Assembly: GCF_003171515.1 (NCBI RefSeq) | Contig: NC_089392.1 | Span: 124,001-188,000 of the forward strand | Direction of reading: 5' to 3' | DNA length: 64,000 bases | Origin: Pyrenophora tritici-repentis | Taxonomy: Eukaryota > Ascomycota > Dothideomycetes > Pleosporales > Pleosporaceae | In this document: positions 1 to 9,000 of the stretch, one piece after another | Layout of the letters: every line of letters begins with the position of its first letter | Position numbering within the stretch: the stretch's first letter is position 1 | Position numbers and translations under genes: made by a program | The notes under the pieces: model-generated | The model's database searches: none | Told to the model about the DNA's origin: nothing | The model's input: only the letters and a program-made list of their open reading frames with translations

Positions 1-16
1 CCTCTTCGTCCAGTTC

Positions 17-2641
17 ATGAAGAAACAATTCAACATCACAGTCAAAGTCATCGAGACTGACAACGAGATCGTTACCGTCAAACAAGAGGTCGAAAAATGG
101 TGCACGTCCCTATCAATCAAACTCGAGCCCTCCGCTCCAGATACTCAAGCTCAAAACGGAGGAGCTGAGCGCTCAGGGGGTGTTATAAAAGAAAAGGCAC
201 GCGCAATTCGACTGGATGCAAACCTTCCATGGGAACTCTGGCCAGAAACTACCAGAGCGGCGGTATACCTATACAATCGAACGCCAAATTACCCAAACAA
301 TTGGAAGACACCATACGAAATATTCTATACACACGCAGCTGCCATGAACGGCATAGTCACCGGACCTCGAAAACCAAATCAAGCTCACCTAAAAGCATAT
401 GGGTGTAAGGCTTTCGCAATGACAGACGACACCCACAGAGGAAAGTCCAGGCTACAGAGACTAGATCCGAAGGCCTGGATTGGATACCTAGTGGGATACC
501 AGTCGACGAACATTTACCGCATATGGATCCCATCTATGGCAAAGGTAATCAGCACTCGCGACGTAGTGTTTGACGAAGAAACAATCTTCAATGGCAAGAC
601 TGAGGACCTGATGGACAATCTCATGCACAACACCCTAGAGGAAATCGCAACGTGGGTGAGAACAGTCGAACTCCCAGGTACTCAGAGCCAACAAGCAGAA
701 ACCGAGACGTTCTACGAGGACGATACGACGCAGGAAGAGAGCCCGCGCACTCAGAAAACCAGATACCACCAAGGAAGGAAGGTGGTAGAGGCATATCTAA
801 CCCCGCCACCAACTCCTCCACCTGTGGCCTTGCTAGTTCAAGGAGAGGTGAACAACGAGGATATGACGAACATGTCCAACCAATCAACATCAATGACCAG
901 TCCATGGGCAGCCGCATTCATGGCCGGCACCGAATCAGGACACATTGGTCAACACGAAGGAAAGTCAATCGACAAGGCTCAGGTGAAGAGACTACTATCC
1001 AAGGGAATCAAGCCCCATCGTAACCAGCTACCGCCACTCCCAACAGCATACTCAAAGCTGGAAGACCATCCACTATACGAAATGTTCAAGGAAGCAGAAA
1101 AGACACACCTTCGGAGTCACCAACAAATGAAGTCATGGACTGAGGTCCAAGCATCACCAGTCAAACGAGCAGGGCACCAGATCCTAGACTGTATGTGGGT
1201 ATACACCTACAAACTCGACAAGCATCACCGCCTCATCAAATGCAAGGCAAGATTGGTAGTAAGGGGAGACCAACAACGCAACATCACCTCCCAAGACACA
1301 TACGCAGCAACATTGGCAGGACGCTCATTCAGAATGCTTATGGCAATCGCCGCCAAATACGATCTTGAGCTGAAACAATACGACGTCACTAATGCTTTTG
1401 TGCATGCTGCAATCGACAGAGAAATATACATGAGGATGCCAAAAGGATATCAGAAGCCTGGCACTCTACTCAAAGTGCAAAAGGCACTCTACGGGCTCCG
1501 GATCTCACCATTACTGTGGCAGAAAGAATTCACCGCAACTCTTGCTTCGATAGGGTTTCAACAAATACCACAGGAGCCATGCTGCATGATCAAAGACGGA
1601 GTTATCATCTTCTTCTATGTGGACGACATCATCGTTGCGTACCGTTCAAAGCAAGAATCAGAGGCCATGAAGGCCATCAACTGGATCCAAGAAAAATACG
1701 CTTGTACGGGAGGAGACAACTTACAGTGGTTTCTCGGTGTAGAGGTTATGCGCAATCGCAAGCAGAAGACCATACAGCTATCTCAAGCTGCATACGTCGA
1801 CAAAATCAGTCAACTCATCAACCACCAAAATGTAAGGCATGATACGCCAATGTCAGGCATCGAACTCCGACCACGAGAAGGACTCGCAGCACCAGCTGAA
1901 GTCAACAAGTACCAACGCAAGATTGGATCGCTTCTATTCGCTGCAGTCACAACAAGACCCGACATAGCCTTTGCAACATCACGACTTGCTCGCTTCCTAA
2001 TCAATCCAAGTACAGAACACCAAGACGCTGCAGACCGTGTGCTCCTGTATCTCAAGAAAACAGAATCCCTAGCCCTCGAACTCGGTAGAGGCGATGGCCT
2101 CGAGGTAGCAAGTGACGCGTCGTTTGCAGACAACACACTGGACAGGAAAAGCTCGCAGGGATACGCAATCAAGCTGTTCGGAGGACTCATCGCCTGGAGA
2201 GCAAGCAAGCAAGATACTGTGACAACATCAACAACAGAAGCAGAGCTGCTTGCCCTATCACAAGTTGCTAAGGAGGCAATCTTAACGTCGCGGTTGTTAA
2301 AAGAGCTTCAGGTAAAGCTAAGCAATCCAATTATCACAATCAAGTGCGACAATACTCAGACGATCCGTCTAGTAAATGAAGACGTTGCCAAATTGCAAAC
2401 AAAGCTTCGGCACGTTGACATACACAATCACTGGCTACGACAGGAGGTTACCCGAAAGGTGATCAAGGTAGAGTATGTGCCGTCTGACAACATGATCGCA
2501 GACGGGTTCACAAAGCCACTGCCAGCCAATAAATGGGCCAGGTTCCTTGATCAACTGGGACTCGTCGAGCGCGAAGAAGCCCCGCTCAGAGAGATTGAGC
2601 TCAAGGAGGTGCAAGAGCAACTGGAAGGCCTCATTATGTAG
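17..2641 (+). CDS. Copia polyprotein: integrase (partial), reverse transcriptase, RNase H
   Basis: Uninterrupted 874-codon frame running to TAG, truncated at its start by the window edge; the first Met is internal. It begins in the integrase core (NGGAERSGGVIKEKAR with the last catalytic Glu region, then LYNRTPNYP, about residues 45-95). The copia reverse transcriptase follows (CKARLVVRGDQQ near 415, NAFVHAAIDREIYM near 465, FFYVDDIIV catalytic site near 535). RNase H comes last (SDASFADN near 700, TSTTEAELLALSQ near 745). No stops or frameshifts, so the element is young or escaped RIP. Integrase-before-RT order is diagnostic of copia. Confidence 0.93.
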   Translation: MKKQFNITVKVIETDNEIVTVKQEVEKWCTSLSIKLEPSAPDTQAQNGGAERSGGVIKEKARAIRLDANLPWELWPETTRAAVYLYNRTPNYPNNWKTPYEIFYTHAAAMNGIVTGPRKPNQAHLKAYGCKAFAMTDDTHRGKSRLQRLDPKAWIGYLVGYQSTNIYRIWIPSMAKVISTRDVVFDEETIFNGKTEDLMDNLMHNTLEEIATWVRTVELPGTQSQQAETETFYEDDTTQEESPRTQKTRYHQGRKVVEAYLTPPPTPPPVALLVQGEVNNEDMTNMSNQSTSMTSPWAAAFMAGTESGHIGQHEGKSIDKAQVKRLLSKGIKPHRNQLPPLPTAYSKLEDHPLYEMFKEAEKTHLRSHQQMKSWTEVQASPVKRAGHQILDCMWVYTYKLDKHHRLIKCKARLVVRGDQQRNITSQDTYAATLAGRSFRMLMAIAAKYDLELKQYDVTNAFVHAAIDREIYMRMPKGYQKPGTLLKVQKALYGLRISPLLWQKEFTATLASIGFQQIPQEPCCMIKDGVIIFFYVDDIIVAYRSKQESEAMKAINWIQEKYACTGGDNLQWFLGVEVMRNRKQKTIQLSQAAYVDKISQLINHQNVRHDTPMSGIELRPREGLAAPAEVNKYQRKIGSLLFAAVTTRPDIAFATSRLARFLINPSTEHQDAADRVLLYLKKTESLALELGRGDGLEVASDASFADNTLDRKSSQGYAIKLFGGLIAWRASKQDTVTTSTTEAELLALSQVAKEAILTSRLLKELQVKLSNPIITIKCDNTQTIRLVNEDVAKLQTKLRHVDIHNHWLRQEVTRKVIKVEYVPSDNMIADGFTKPLPANKWARFLDQLGLVEREEAPLREIELKEVQEQLEGLIM

Positions 2642-2695
2642 GATCGATCAACCAGTTTATGCAGCTTGCAATATGCCTTCCAAGCTGAGGGGGTG

Positions 2696-2860
2696 TGTCA
2701 GATAGCAGGCGTGTCGAGCCGAAAGTGCCGACACCGCTAGCTAATAACGGGTTAGCGTCTTAGCAGAACAAAACTCTCAGCGCGCACCTTAGAACAGAGA
2801 CAAGAACAAATAAATCATAAACATCCATCACTTTTGTGCAATATCTTATCTGATCTGACA
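2696..2860 (+). repeat. Copia 3' LTR (165 bp)
   Basis: Starts TGTCAGAT and ends ATCTGACA, an 8-bp terminal inverted repeat with the usual TG..CA ends, and is preceded directly by a polypurine-like tract (GCTGAGGGGGTG). Only one copy is in view. Confidence 0.85.
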
Positions 2861-2944
2861 ACTCTATACACATAGACTTAAGCGTTTAAGCTACTATTTC
2901 AGCTGCTGTTCTTTCTACAGCCTTTTCCTTAGCATTAACATCGC
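2861..2944 (-). pseudogene. Extreme C-terminus of RIP-degraded pogo transposase (piece 3)
   Basis: Read on the minus strand and joined across the hAT insertion (one 8-bp duplication removed), this piece continues the C-terminal tail of the transposase relic at 5556-5855: a charged Ala/Lys/Glu-rich stretch (NAKEKAVERTAAEI) interrupted by a stop codon. Assignment rests on continuity across the insertion and resemblance to pogo C-termini. Confidence 0.6.
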
Positions 2945-2987
2945 GCTGTGCCTACGCTGGCAAATGGGTTGGGTATACCCAGTCTTG

Positions 2988-3125
2988 GGTTGGGGTTGGG
3001 TTGGGGTCGCACAGACCATGGGTTAGGGTTGGGTTGGGGTCGCACAGACCATGGGTTAGGGCTGGGCTGGGGTCGCACAGACCAAGTGGTAGGGTTGGGC
3101 TTGGGTTGGGTTGGGTTGGGTTGGG
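2988..3125. repeat. hAT subterminal 33-bp tandem repeats and GGGTT tract
   Basis: Three 33-bp tandem units, each with GGTCGCACAGACC followed by ATGGGTTAGGG or a variant, then a run of GGGTT. The right end (about 5403-5530) has inverted counterparts (GGTCCGTGCGACC, CCCAACCC). Subterminal arrays of this sort are normally transposase-binding sites in hAT elements; that role is inferred. Confidence 0.75.
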
Positions 3126-3230
3126 GTTGGGTTATATTTTTTGGGTACTTTAACGGAACAACACTTAATTAAGATAATGTGTACACGTTGATGATATAGT
3201 AGATACATAAAACGAGATATATTAACACAG

Positions 3231-3615
3231 CTAATTATCACGGTAGCGCTGAGGACGCTGGCGCTTTCGAGGTGGCAATTGACGCTCCTCCTGGACCTCT
3301 TCCTCCGACTCTTCTTCTGTAGTCTGGTTCTCCTCATCTATATCGAAGGTATGCTCTAACGAGGCTGGAAGCTCAAAAAGATCATTAACCTCGTCAATTG
3401 GCTCTCCATCCTCCCCTAATTGAGCAACTAGGTAGTCTAGACCCTGTTCTTCCTCTTGAGATATTGTATCCTTAAGAACCATTATCTGCTGTATTGTCCG
3501 GGCAGATAGTCGGTGCCTCCGACTACCAATAACATCCTTAGCAACATTGAAAACTCTTTCAACCCCAACCTGAGCAATTGGTATTGCTAGTATATCCTTC
3601 GCCACTTGGGATAGT
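3231..3615 (-). pseudogene. hAT transposase C-terminal (hATC) fragment
   Basis: The frame reads LSQVAKDILAIP..VGVERVFNVAKD..RRHRLSARTIQQIM and then an acidic tail ending in PRKRQRPQRYRDN. This is the dimerisation region found at the C-terminus of hAT transposases. Nothing recognisable as the RNase-H-like core or BED finger precedes it. The frame opens just after a stop inside the neighbouring intron and has no ATG. It does not join the adjacent unknown gene in frame with any splice site I could find, so it is probably the scar left when cargo replaced the transposase. Confidence 0.75.
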
Positions 3616-4152
3616 CTATTAGCAGATGTCTATGATAAACAGCTGTGATAACTTACCAGACTTTTTCTGGGTAAACCGCTTCTCTGAAAGTATATCCCAC
3701 TCTTTCTCTAGCAGCTTAGCCTGTCTAGCACTATTTGCTAATTTATACTTAGGCTGTTGCAAAAGCGATTTCTTCAGTTGGTACTTCGCGGAGCGGTCGG
3801 CTGTTCTAACGCTTTCAAGTACCTTCTCCTCTTTATCGAAAAGAGCTTTGCGTTCACGTTGAGCAATAGCACGGGCGCTACCACTCAGAGAGCCAGTATA
3901 GGGGACGCTCAAATTGATAGGTCGGCCTTTTCGTGAACCCCCACTACCTCTTTGATCTAAGATACCGTCAATCTCGTCAGCTTCACACGCAAATCCCTGC
4001 TTATATTAGCATAAGCTGTGATAAATGGCTGTGATTATTACATCGGTAAGCTGCTCCCACTCATCTTGTTCGAACCCAGGCGGAGGTTCAAGTTTGATGG
4101 CTGGAACTAGGCCTTCAGGTACGTCGCCGACTTGCTCTTTCGCGACAGGCAT
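3587..4152 (-). CDS. Unknown spliced gene carried in the hAT element
   Basis: Proposed exons 4152-4042, 3996-3657 and 3615-3587 (159 residues). The start ATG has a strong fungal context (CCCCGCCATGCC). Both proposed introns (3997-4041, 45 bp; 3616-3656, 41 bp) have GT..AG ends, a CTAAT branch site and the shared ATCACAG..TTTATCA motif. The protein starts acidic (PPPGFEQDEWEQLTD), has a GSGGSRKGRPINL linker, then a basic helical region rich in Lys, Arg and Gln. I recognise no family. If the last intron is retained, the frame ends at 3619 instead. It is divergent from the H3-like gene across about 500 bp and could be an accessory factor of the element; function unknown. Confidence 0.6.
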
Positions 4153-4662
4153 GGCGGGGACTGTGATAATGCGCTGTTGTAAATGGGGTGTTTTCAATGT
4201 AGTAAAGAGAGTTATTAGGTGTTGGGAGTTACTGGGCGTCAGGGGCTGGAGAAATGGGTAGACAGCATTATGCTCACCTAGAAATGGTCCGTGCGCTGCT
4301 GCCTGCGCTAGCGCGAAAACGCGGAAATTACCCAAAATGATCAACACATCGATGATTCCTTCATTTTTGGGCTGTACGCATGCGCGAGCTCGGCGTTTAT
4401 CACAGCAGTTTAACACGTTTGTATGATATGCTCGCTACTGATTTTGCAACAGAAATGGTTGTATGCGATCGTGAAACAGCAAATTACGTCATGCAGTCCG
4501 TGCGCTGCTGCCTTTACTAGTGCGGAAATCGGGAAATTGCCGTCGCCCAAACTTTCCAGCTACCTAACTCTTTCAGCCTACTACTTTCTTAATTGTCGAC
4601 CACATTTATCACAGTAATTAATCACATACGTCGCCTACGTTCATCATCTACTCTACTACGCA
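4153..4662. promoter_or_regulatory. Divergent promoter region inside the hAT element
   Basis: This 510-bp stretch separates the two cargo genes. It holds an imperfect direct repeat (starting GTCCGTGCGCTGCTGCCT at about 4287 and 4497, roughly 50 bp each, with a related GCGGAAAT/GGGAAATT core). It also holds extra copies of the ATCACAG motif found in the introns (4161-4170 complement, 4395-4405, about 4607-4616). A shared two-way promoter is inferred from the layout. Confidence 0.5.
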
Positions 4663-5235
4663 ATGGCAAGGACAAAACCACGGCCTAAGGTCACCGGTAA
4701 AGCCGGCCGGGGTGGTCCTGATGGCAAGACAGTTACTGGCGGCAAGCCGGCTCAGAAGGCCCTTGCTAGTAAGGCTAGACGTCAAGTAGCAGGAAAGTCT
4801 ACGCGAAAGGCACCTGTAGCTGTTAAGAAGAAGCGCAAGTTTAAGGCCGGCAGTAGGTTATCACAGTCGTTTATCACAGCTATTTTCTAATTTAGCTTAG
4901 CTGTCGCATTACGGGAAATCAAGAGATACCAGAGAGGTTTTGAACTACTCTTGCGAAAACTCCCCTTTTCCCGCGTAGTGCGCGAATTTGCACAGGTGCA
5001 CAAGGCCGATATCCGCTTTCAACGATCTGCAATCGAAGCTCTTCAGGAAGCTACAGAAGCTTTCTTAGTTGGTTATTTTGAGGGTATAGTCTATCTACCC
5101 TATACTATTTTTCATTTAATAACTTTTATAGACTGCAACATCAATGCTATTCACGCAAAGAGGGTTACTATTCAAGAGAAGGATTCTCAATTGGCTAGGC
5201 GCTACTTTGCGCGCGAGTTACTAGCTTTTCTCTAG
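4663..5235 (+). CDS. Histone H3-like protein, transposon-borne
   Basis: Three exons (4663-4852, 4901-5083, 5132-5235; 158 residues) joined by two 48-bp GT..AG introns whose removal restores the histone frame exactly ([14 protein letters not shown] and VGYFEDCN). The start MARTK matches H3. The tail (to about residue 60) keeps Lys/Arg/Thr richness and an [13 protein letters not shown] pattern but is longer and reordered. The fold is clear: alphaN with [17 protein letters not shown], alpha2 with [17 protein letters not shown], then [21 protein letters not shown]. Loop 1 has canonical H3 length, unlike most CenH3. The C-terminus is novel ([10 protein letters not shown] instead of the usual IRGERA). 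No stops or frameshifts, so it is plausibly expressed. H3.3-like origin with rapid divergence is the best reading. Confidence 0.85.
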
Positions 5236-5555
5236 ATTATAAGATATATCTAGATACACGTGCTTAAATGCTAGCTGGCGAAGCCTCTGTATATTATAAA
5301 TGAAACTAGTTAATGCTACACTGTGTTAATCTACTGTGATACTATATAAACTTTTCTTTTATTGAAATCTATATTATACATCTTGCAATTTTTTTACTAT
5401 AACCCAACCCTAACCCATGGTCCGTGCGACCCCAACCCAACCCCAACCCAACCCTAAGCTTGGCGCTGACAAATGGGTTGGGGTTGGGTTGGGGTCGCAA
5501 AATTTCTAACCCAACCCCAACCACACCCCGACCCATTTGCCAGCGTAGCTGTGCC

Positions 5556-5855
5556 TAAAGAAGCTGTGAGGCCTATACAGCAACCATAATTGTATCTACA
5601 TCTACAAAGCGTTAATTTAGGTTAACACGAACCTTCTTTCGTAGCTGTCAAGGCTTAAGAGCCTTAAGTTAACTATAGATTCTTCTATTCTCTGTTTCTA
5701 GCTGTGCTACGCGTATATTTGCTATAGCAAGTGCCTTGCTAACTTTCTTAATAAATTAATAAGTCTTTCGCCTAAGACTTTCGTCCTTATAAAGCTGCCG
5801 CTGCGCTACAAAAACCTCACGAGGTCTGTAAGGGGTAGAGAGATAACTCTAAGTA
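5556..5855 (-). pseudogene. Pogo transposase C-terminal region, RIP-degraded (piece 2)
   Basis: Read on the minus strand this gives recognisable pogo/Fot C-terminal sequence (TPYRPREVFVAQRQLYKDES, then FIKKVSKALAIANIRVAQLE) interrupted by several stops of the TGA/TAA/TAG kind expected from C-to-T changes. It continues seamlessly from the piece right of the gypsy element once the GATTG duplication is removed, showing that gypsy and hAT elements inserted into one older transposon. Confidence 0.75.
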
Positions 5856-5860
5856 GATTG

Positions 5861-6068
5861 TGTAAGGGTCTCACATAGGTCAGGTATTTGAAACTGTGTT
5901 GAATTACAAAGTAATTGCAGTGCAGAGCTTGTAAGAAGCTCTGCGCGGAATATATCTAAGTGGGGGTGTGCATGGGCCACCAAACAGGTGGCTCGTGCGC
6001 GAACATCAAAACAACGCTAAGGCATCTGGCAGGTGGCCTGTGCGGGGCAACGGCCCAAAACCATCACA
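5861..6068 (-). repeat. Gypsy 3' LTR (208 bp)
   Basis: TGT..ACA ends on both strands; identical to 12878-13085. Contains a TATA-like ATATAT and a 9-bp-stem hairpin (GCAGAGCTT..AAGCTCTGC) just upstream of the inferred transcription start. Confidence 0.95.
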
Positions 6069-6087
6069 CGTCCCCCCCGAAAAGCGC

Positions 6088-9000
6088 TCAAAGTTCCGAC
6101 TGAGGCGCAAACTTATTTGAGTACTTGCTATCTAGTAGCTGGAGCAGGGCTATAGCGAGCTGTCCGTCGTCATCGTAGTCATGAAATGTGGCGTGTGGTC
6201 CTGGTCGGCCAGGGTTGCGGCTGTGAAAGTCCTGGACTGACTCTTTACAGCTGCGCAGGTTATGGTAGGGCTGCCATGGCTCTGACTGATCGTCGCCCAC
6301 CCATTCCACCTTGTATTGCAGCAATCCACGCTCACCTGTGTGAGGGTCGACGAGATTGCGTCGTATGCGAGAGTCTAGGACTTGGGAGACCACGTATTCT
6401 GTGACTCCATCGTTGCCAAGGTGGACTTCGGGGGGAGCGGCATCGCCTGGACGAGGTTGTCCGGGTAAGGCGTCGTCCTCGTACGGTTGTAGGAGCCATG
6501 GGTGGAAGGCTGGGAAGATAGCTTTAAGCTGAGGAGGGAGGTCTAGTTCGTAGGCCATGTTGTCAATGACCCGAGTGATCTGGTATGGCCCTATATTCTT
6601 GTGGTCTAGTGACTTAACTGGTCTTTCGGTTTTAATGTGGCGGGCGTTCAGCATCACCCAGTCACCCACGTCGAACCGTGGTGCTGGGTATCGGTTCGCG
6701 TCTGCGAACTCTTTCATCTTGTCTTGAGCCCATAGGATTTGTTGTCGCAGGAAGGTGCGCGTTGTGTCAATGCGCTGGGCGAGGGCATCAGCGTTCCGTT
6801 GCTGTTGGGCGATAGTAGGGTGGTTGTTAAGGGGGCGCAGAAGGTGAGCGGGCTCCAGTCCAGATCGCGGTTGGCGTCCCTTTGTGGCGAGGAACGGAGA
6901 TAACCCGGTAGCTGTGCTAATGGCCGAATTGGCTTCAAATTCTGCTAAAGGCAATAGCTGGGCCCAATCCGTCTGTAGGTAGTTAACGTACGCCCTTAGG
7001 TATTGTTTGAGATCGGCGTTTGCATTCTCGGTCTGACCGTCGGTTTCTGGGTGATGGGAGGTAGAGAGTTTAGGGTGCGTTCCCACCTGGGCACACAGGC
7101 GATTCCAGAAATGTGACGTGAATTGGCGGCCCCGATCTGATACAAGAGTCCTTGGGTATCCTTCCTCTTTCCAGATGTATTCCATAAACTTGTCAACGAC
7201 TGTAGGCACCTCTAGGTTTTCCATTGCAATGAACTTCTTCATTTTTGATAGACGGTCAACCACGACCATGATGTGTTGGTAAGAGTGACCACACCAGGTT
7301 GACTTAGGCAGTGGGGTGATGAAGTCGATGGATATGTCATCCCAGTACTGAGTAGGGACAGGCAGCGGGTGAAGCAAACTATGTTTGGCGGTGCGGTTAA
7401 CCTTAGAGCGTTTACAGGTTAGACAGTTGTTGGTAAAGCGCGCAATTGTGTTCGTCATGCCCTGCCAGTAGTACCACTGGCTTACTTGTTGGTACGTCGT
7501 CGTGCGACCTCCGTGGCCGCCCGGTAGGCTATTGTGGATGTGTGCGATAATCCTCGTACGGAGTTTCTCACTGAAGGGGACGACAAGACGCCCGTTGCCA
7601 ATAAATAGCTTGCCGTCGTTGCTGGCTTCTAGGTCGGCTAGTTCCATCCGAATGCCTTCCGCTATGAGGTAATGTGGGATACGGCGGTCATTAGAAGCGA
7701 GGGCTGTCTTTACATCGCGTAGGCGTGGGTCGCTAAGGCAGAGTTCTAAGAGGACATCGTCGAGGGGGCGATCGTCGGCTCCTTCGATGTCGTCATATGG
7801 GTCATGGGTGCCCTTTAGGGAGAAGCGGGCTAACCCTACCAACATTGTAGAGGTGGACAGTGAAGCGCCTTCGCCGCTCTCTTGCATCAGTGTAAGGACG
7901 GAGCCTAGGTCGCAAGGATTGTCGCCCAGGCATACTCCGGCGAGGCGTACAGCGGCATAGCTGCCGCCCCATCGGTTGGAACCTAGGATAGTCTGGCATT
8001 GGTGCTGGACCCGGTCGTCCGTGACTGAGTCTGGCAAGTCTCCTGTCCGGCGGGTAAGGCTGTCGGGTTTAGTACCCTGTTTACCAGGGCGGTATTGTAT
8101 GCGAAAGTCGAATTCCTCTAGGAACTCAGCCCAGCGGGCTTGTCGACGATTGAGATTGCGTTTAGAGCGGAAGTATTCGAGCCCGCGATGGTCTGTTAGC
8201 ACTTCTACCGCCTCAGGAACTCCTGCGAGTTCTGGCCTCCATTCCTCGAAGGCGCGGACTATAGCGAGGAGCTCCTTGTCGTATATCTCGTAATTACACT
8301 CTGTGGGCGACATCTTCTTTGAGAGATAGGCGACCGGCCGGACTGATCCGTCTGGCTGGACCTGGGAGAGCACTGCTGCGTACACATAGTCAGACGCGTC
8401 AGTTTCTACGATAGTCTTTAGGTCGGGGTCAAAGTGGGCGAGCACCACGTCGCTACAGAAGGCGACTTTCAGTGCGAGGAAGGAGCGCTCAGCTTCTTTA
8501 GTCATCTTGAATAGCTTAGGGTCGCCCTTAGTGAGATGCGTTAAAGGTTTTGCGATATCCGAGAAACCGCGTATAAATCGGCGGTAGAAGTTAGCAAAAC
8601 CTAAAAAGGCTTGTACATCTTTTAGAGATTGCGGAAGCTTCCAGTCCTGAATGGCGCTGACTTTGTCTGGGTCCATTTTAATACCGTCGGCGGTGATGAT
8701 AAGCCCGAGGAATTTAACCTCTGTCGTTATGAAGTCGGATTTAAGAATGTCCATAGGCAATCCGGCGTCTGCGAGCCGAGAGACTACCTGTACTAGGTGC
8801 TTCTCGTGTTGATCAAGAGTCTCACTAAAGATAATTACATCGTCTAAGTAAGCCATGCAGAACTCATCGAGATATTCGTGTAGGACGTCGTTAATGTATG
8901 CTTGGAAGGTTCCTGGGCTATTGCACATGCCGAAGGGCATAACAGTGTATTGGTACAGTCCGTAGGGCGTGATGAAGGCGGAGAGGTGTTTATGTTCTTC

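Larger units (their letters stand above)
1..2860 (+). mobile_element. Ty1/copia retrotransposon, 3' part (5' end outside window)
   Basis: The window opens inside a copia element: a pol reading frame (17-2641), a short non-coding tail, a purine-rich tract just before 2696 and a 3' LTR (2696-2860). The other LTR lies left of the window, so LTR identity (age) and target duplication cannot be assessed; the five bases after the LTR are ACTCT. The next base to the right belongs to the C-terminal end of a degraded pogo transposase, so the copia element probably inserted into that relic. Confidence 0.9.
2953..5547. mobile_element. hAT-type element carrying a histone H3-like gene
   Basis: A 2,595-bp insertion with a perfect 17-bp terminal inverted repeat (TACGCTGGCAAATGGGT) and a perfect 8-bp flanking duplication (GCTGTGCC at 2945-2952 and 5548-5555), the duplication length of hAT elements. 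Both ends carry GGGTT-rich subterminal repeats; the left holds three 33-bp copies around GGTCGCACAGACC (3005, 3038, 3071). Inside are a hAT C-terminal dimerisation remnant (minus), an unknown spliced gene (minus) and a spliced histone H3-like gene (plus). The transposase core is missing, so it must be mobilised in trans. It sits inside the pogo relic and is itself free of RIP-type damage. Confidence 0.92.

Noticed and set aside
2988..3125. Telomere-like GGGTTAGGG runs suggesting an interstitial telomere
   Set aside because: They are parts of 33-bp subterminal units of the hAT element, lie inside its 8-bp duplication and have inverted partners at the other end.
2948..3172. 74-codon frame with GLGWGRTDH repeats
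   Set aside because: It is only the translation of the 33-bp tandem repeat (33 is divisible by 3, so any such array stays open).
3616..3656. Splicing the cargo gene onto the hATC frame to make a transposase chimera
   Set aside because: None of the AG acceptors in the region joins the donor at 3656 to the hATC frame in phase.
4663..5235. Centromeric histone (CenH3) identity for the H3-like gene
   Set aside because: Loop 1 has canonical H3 length and the alpha2 region lacks CenH3-type changes; the protein is closer to H3 than to CenH3 by eye.
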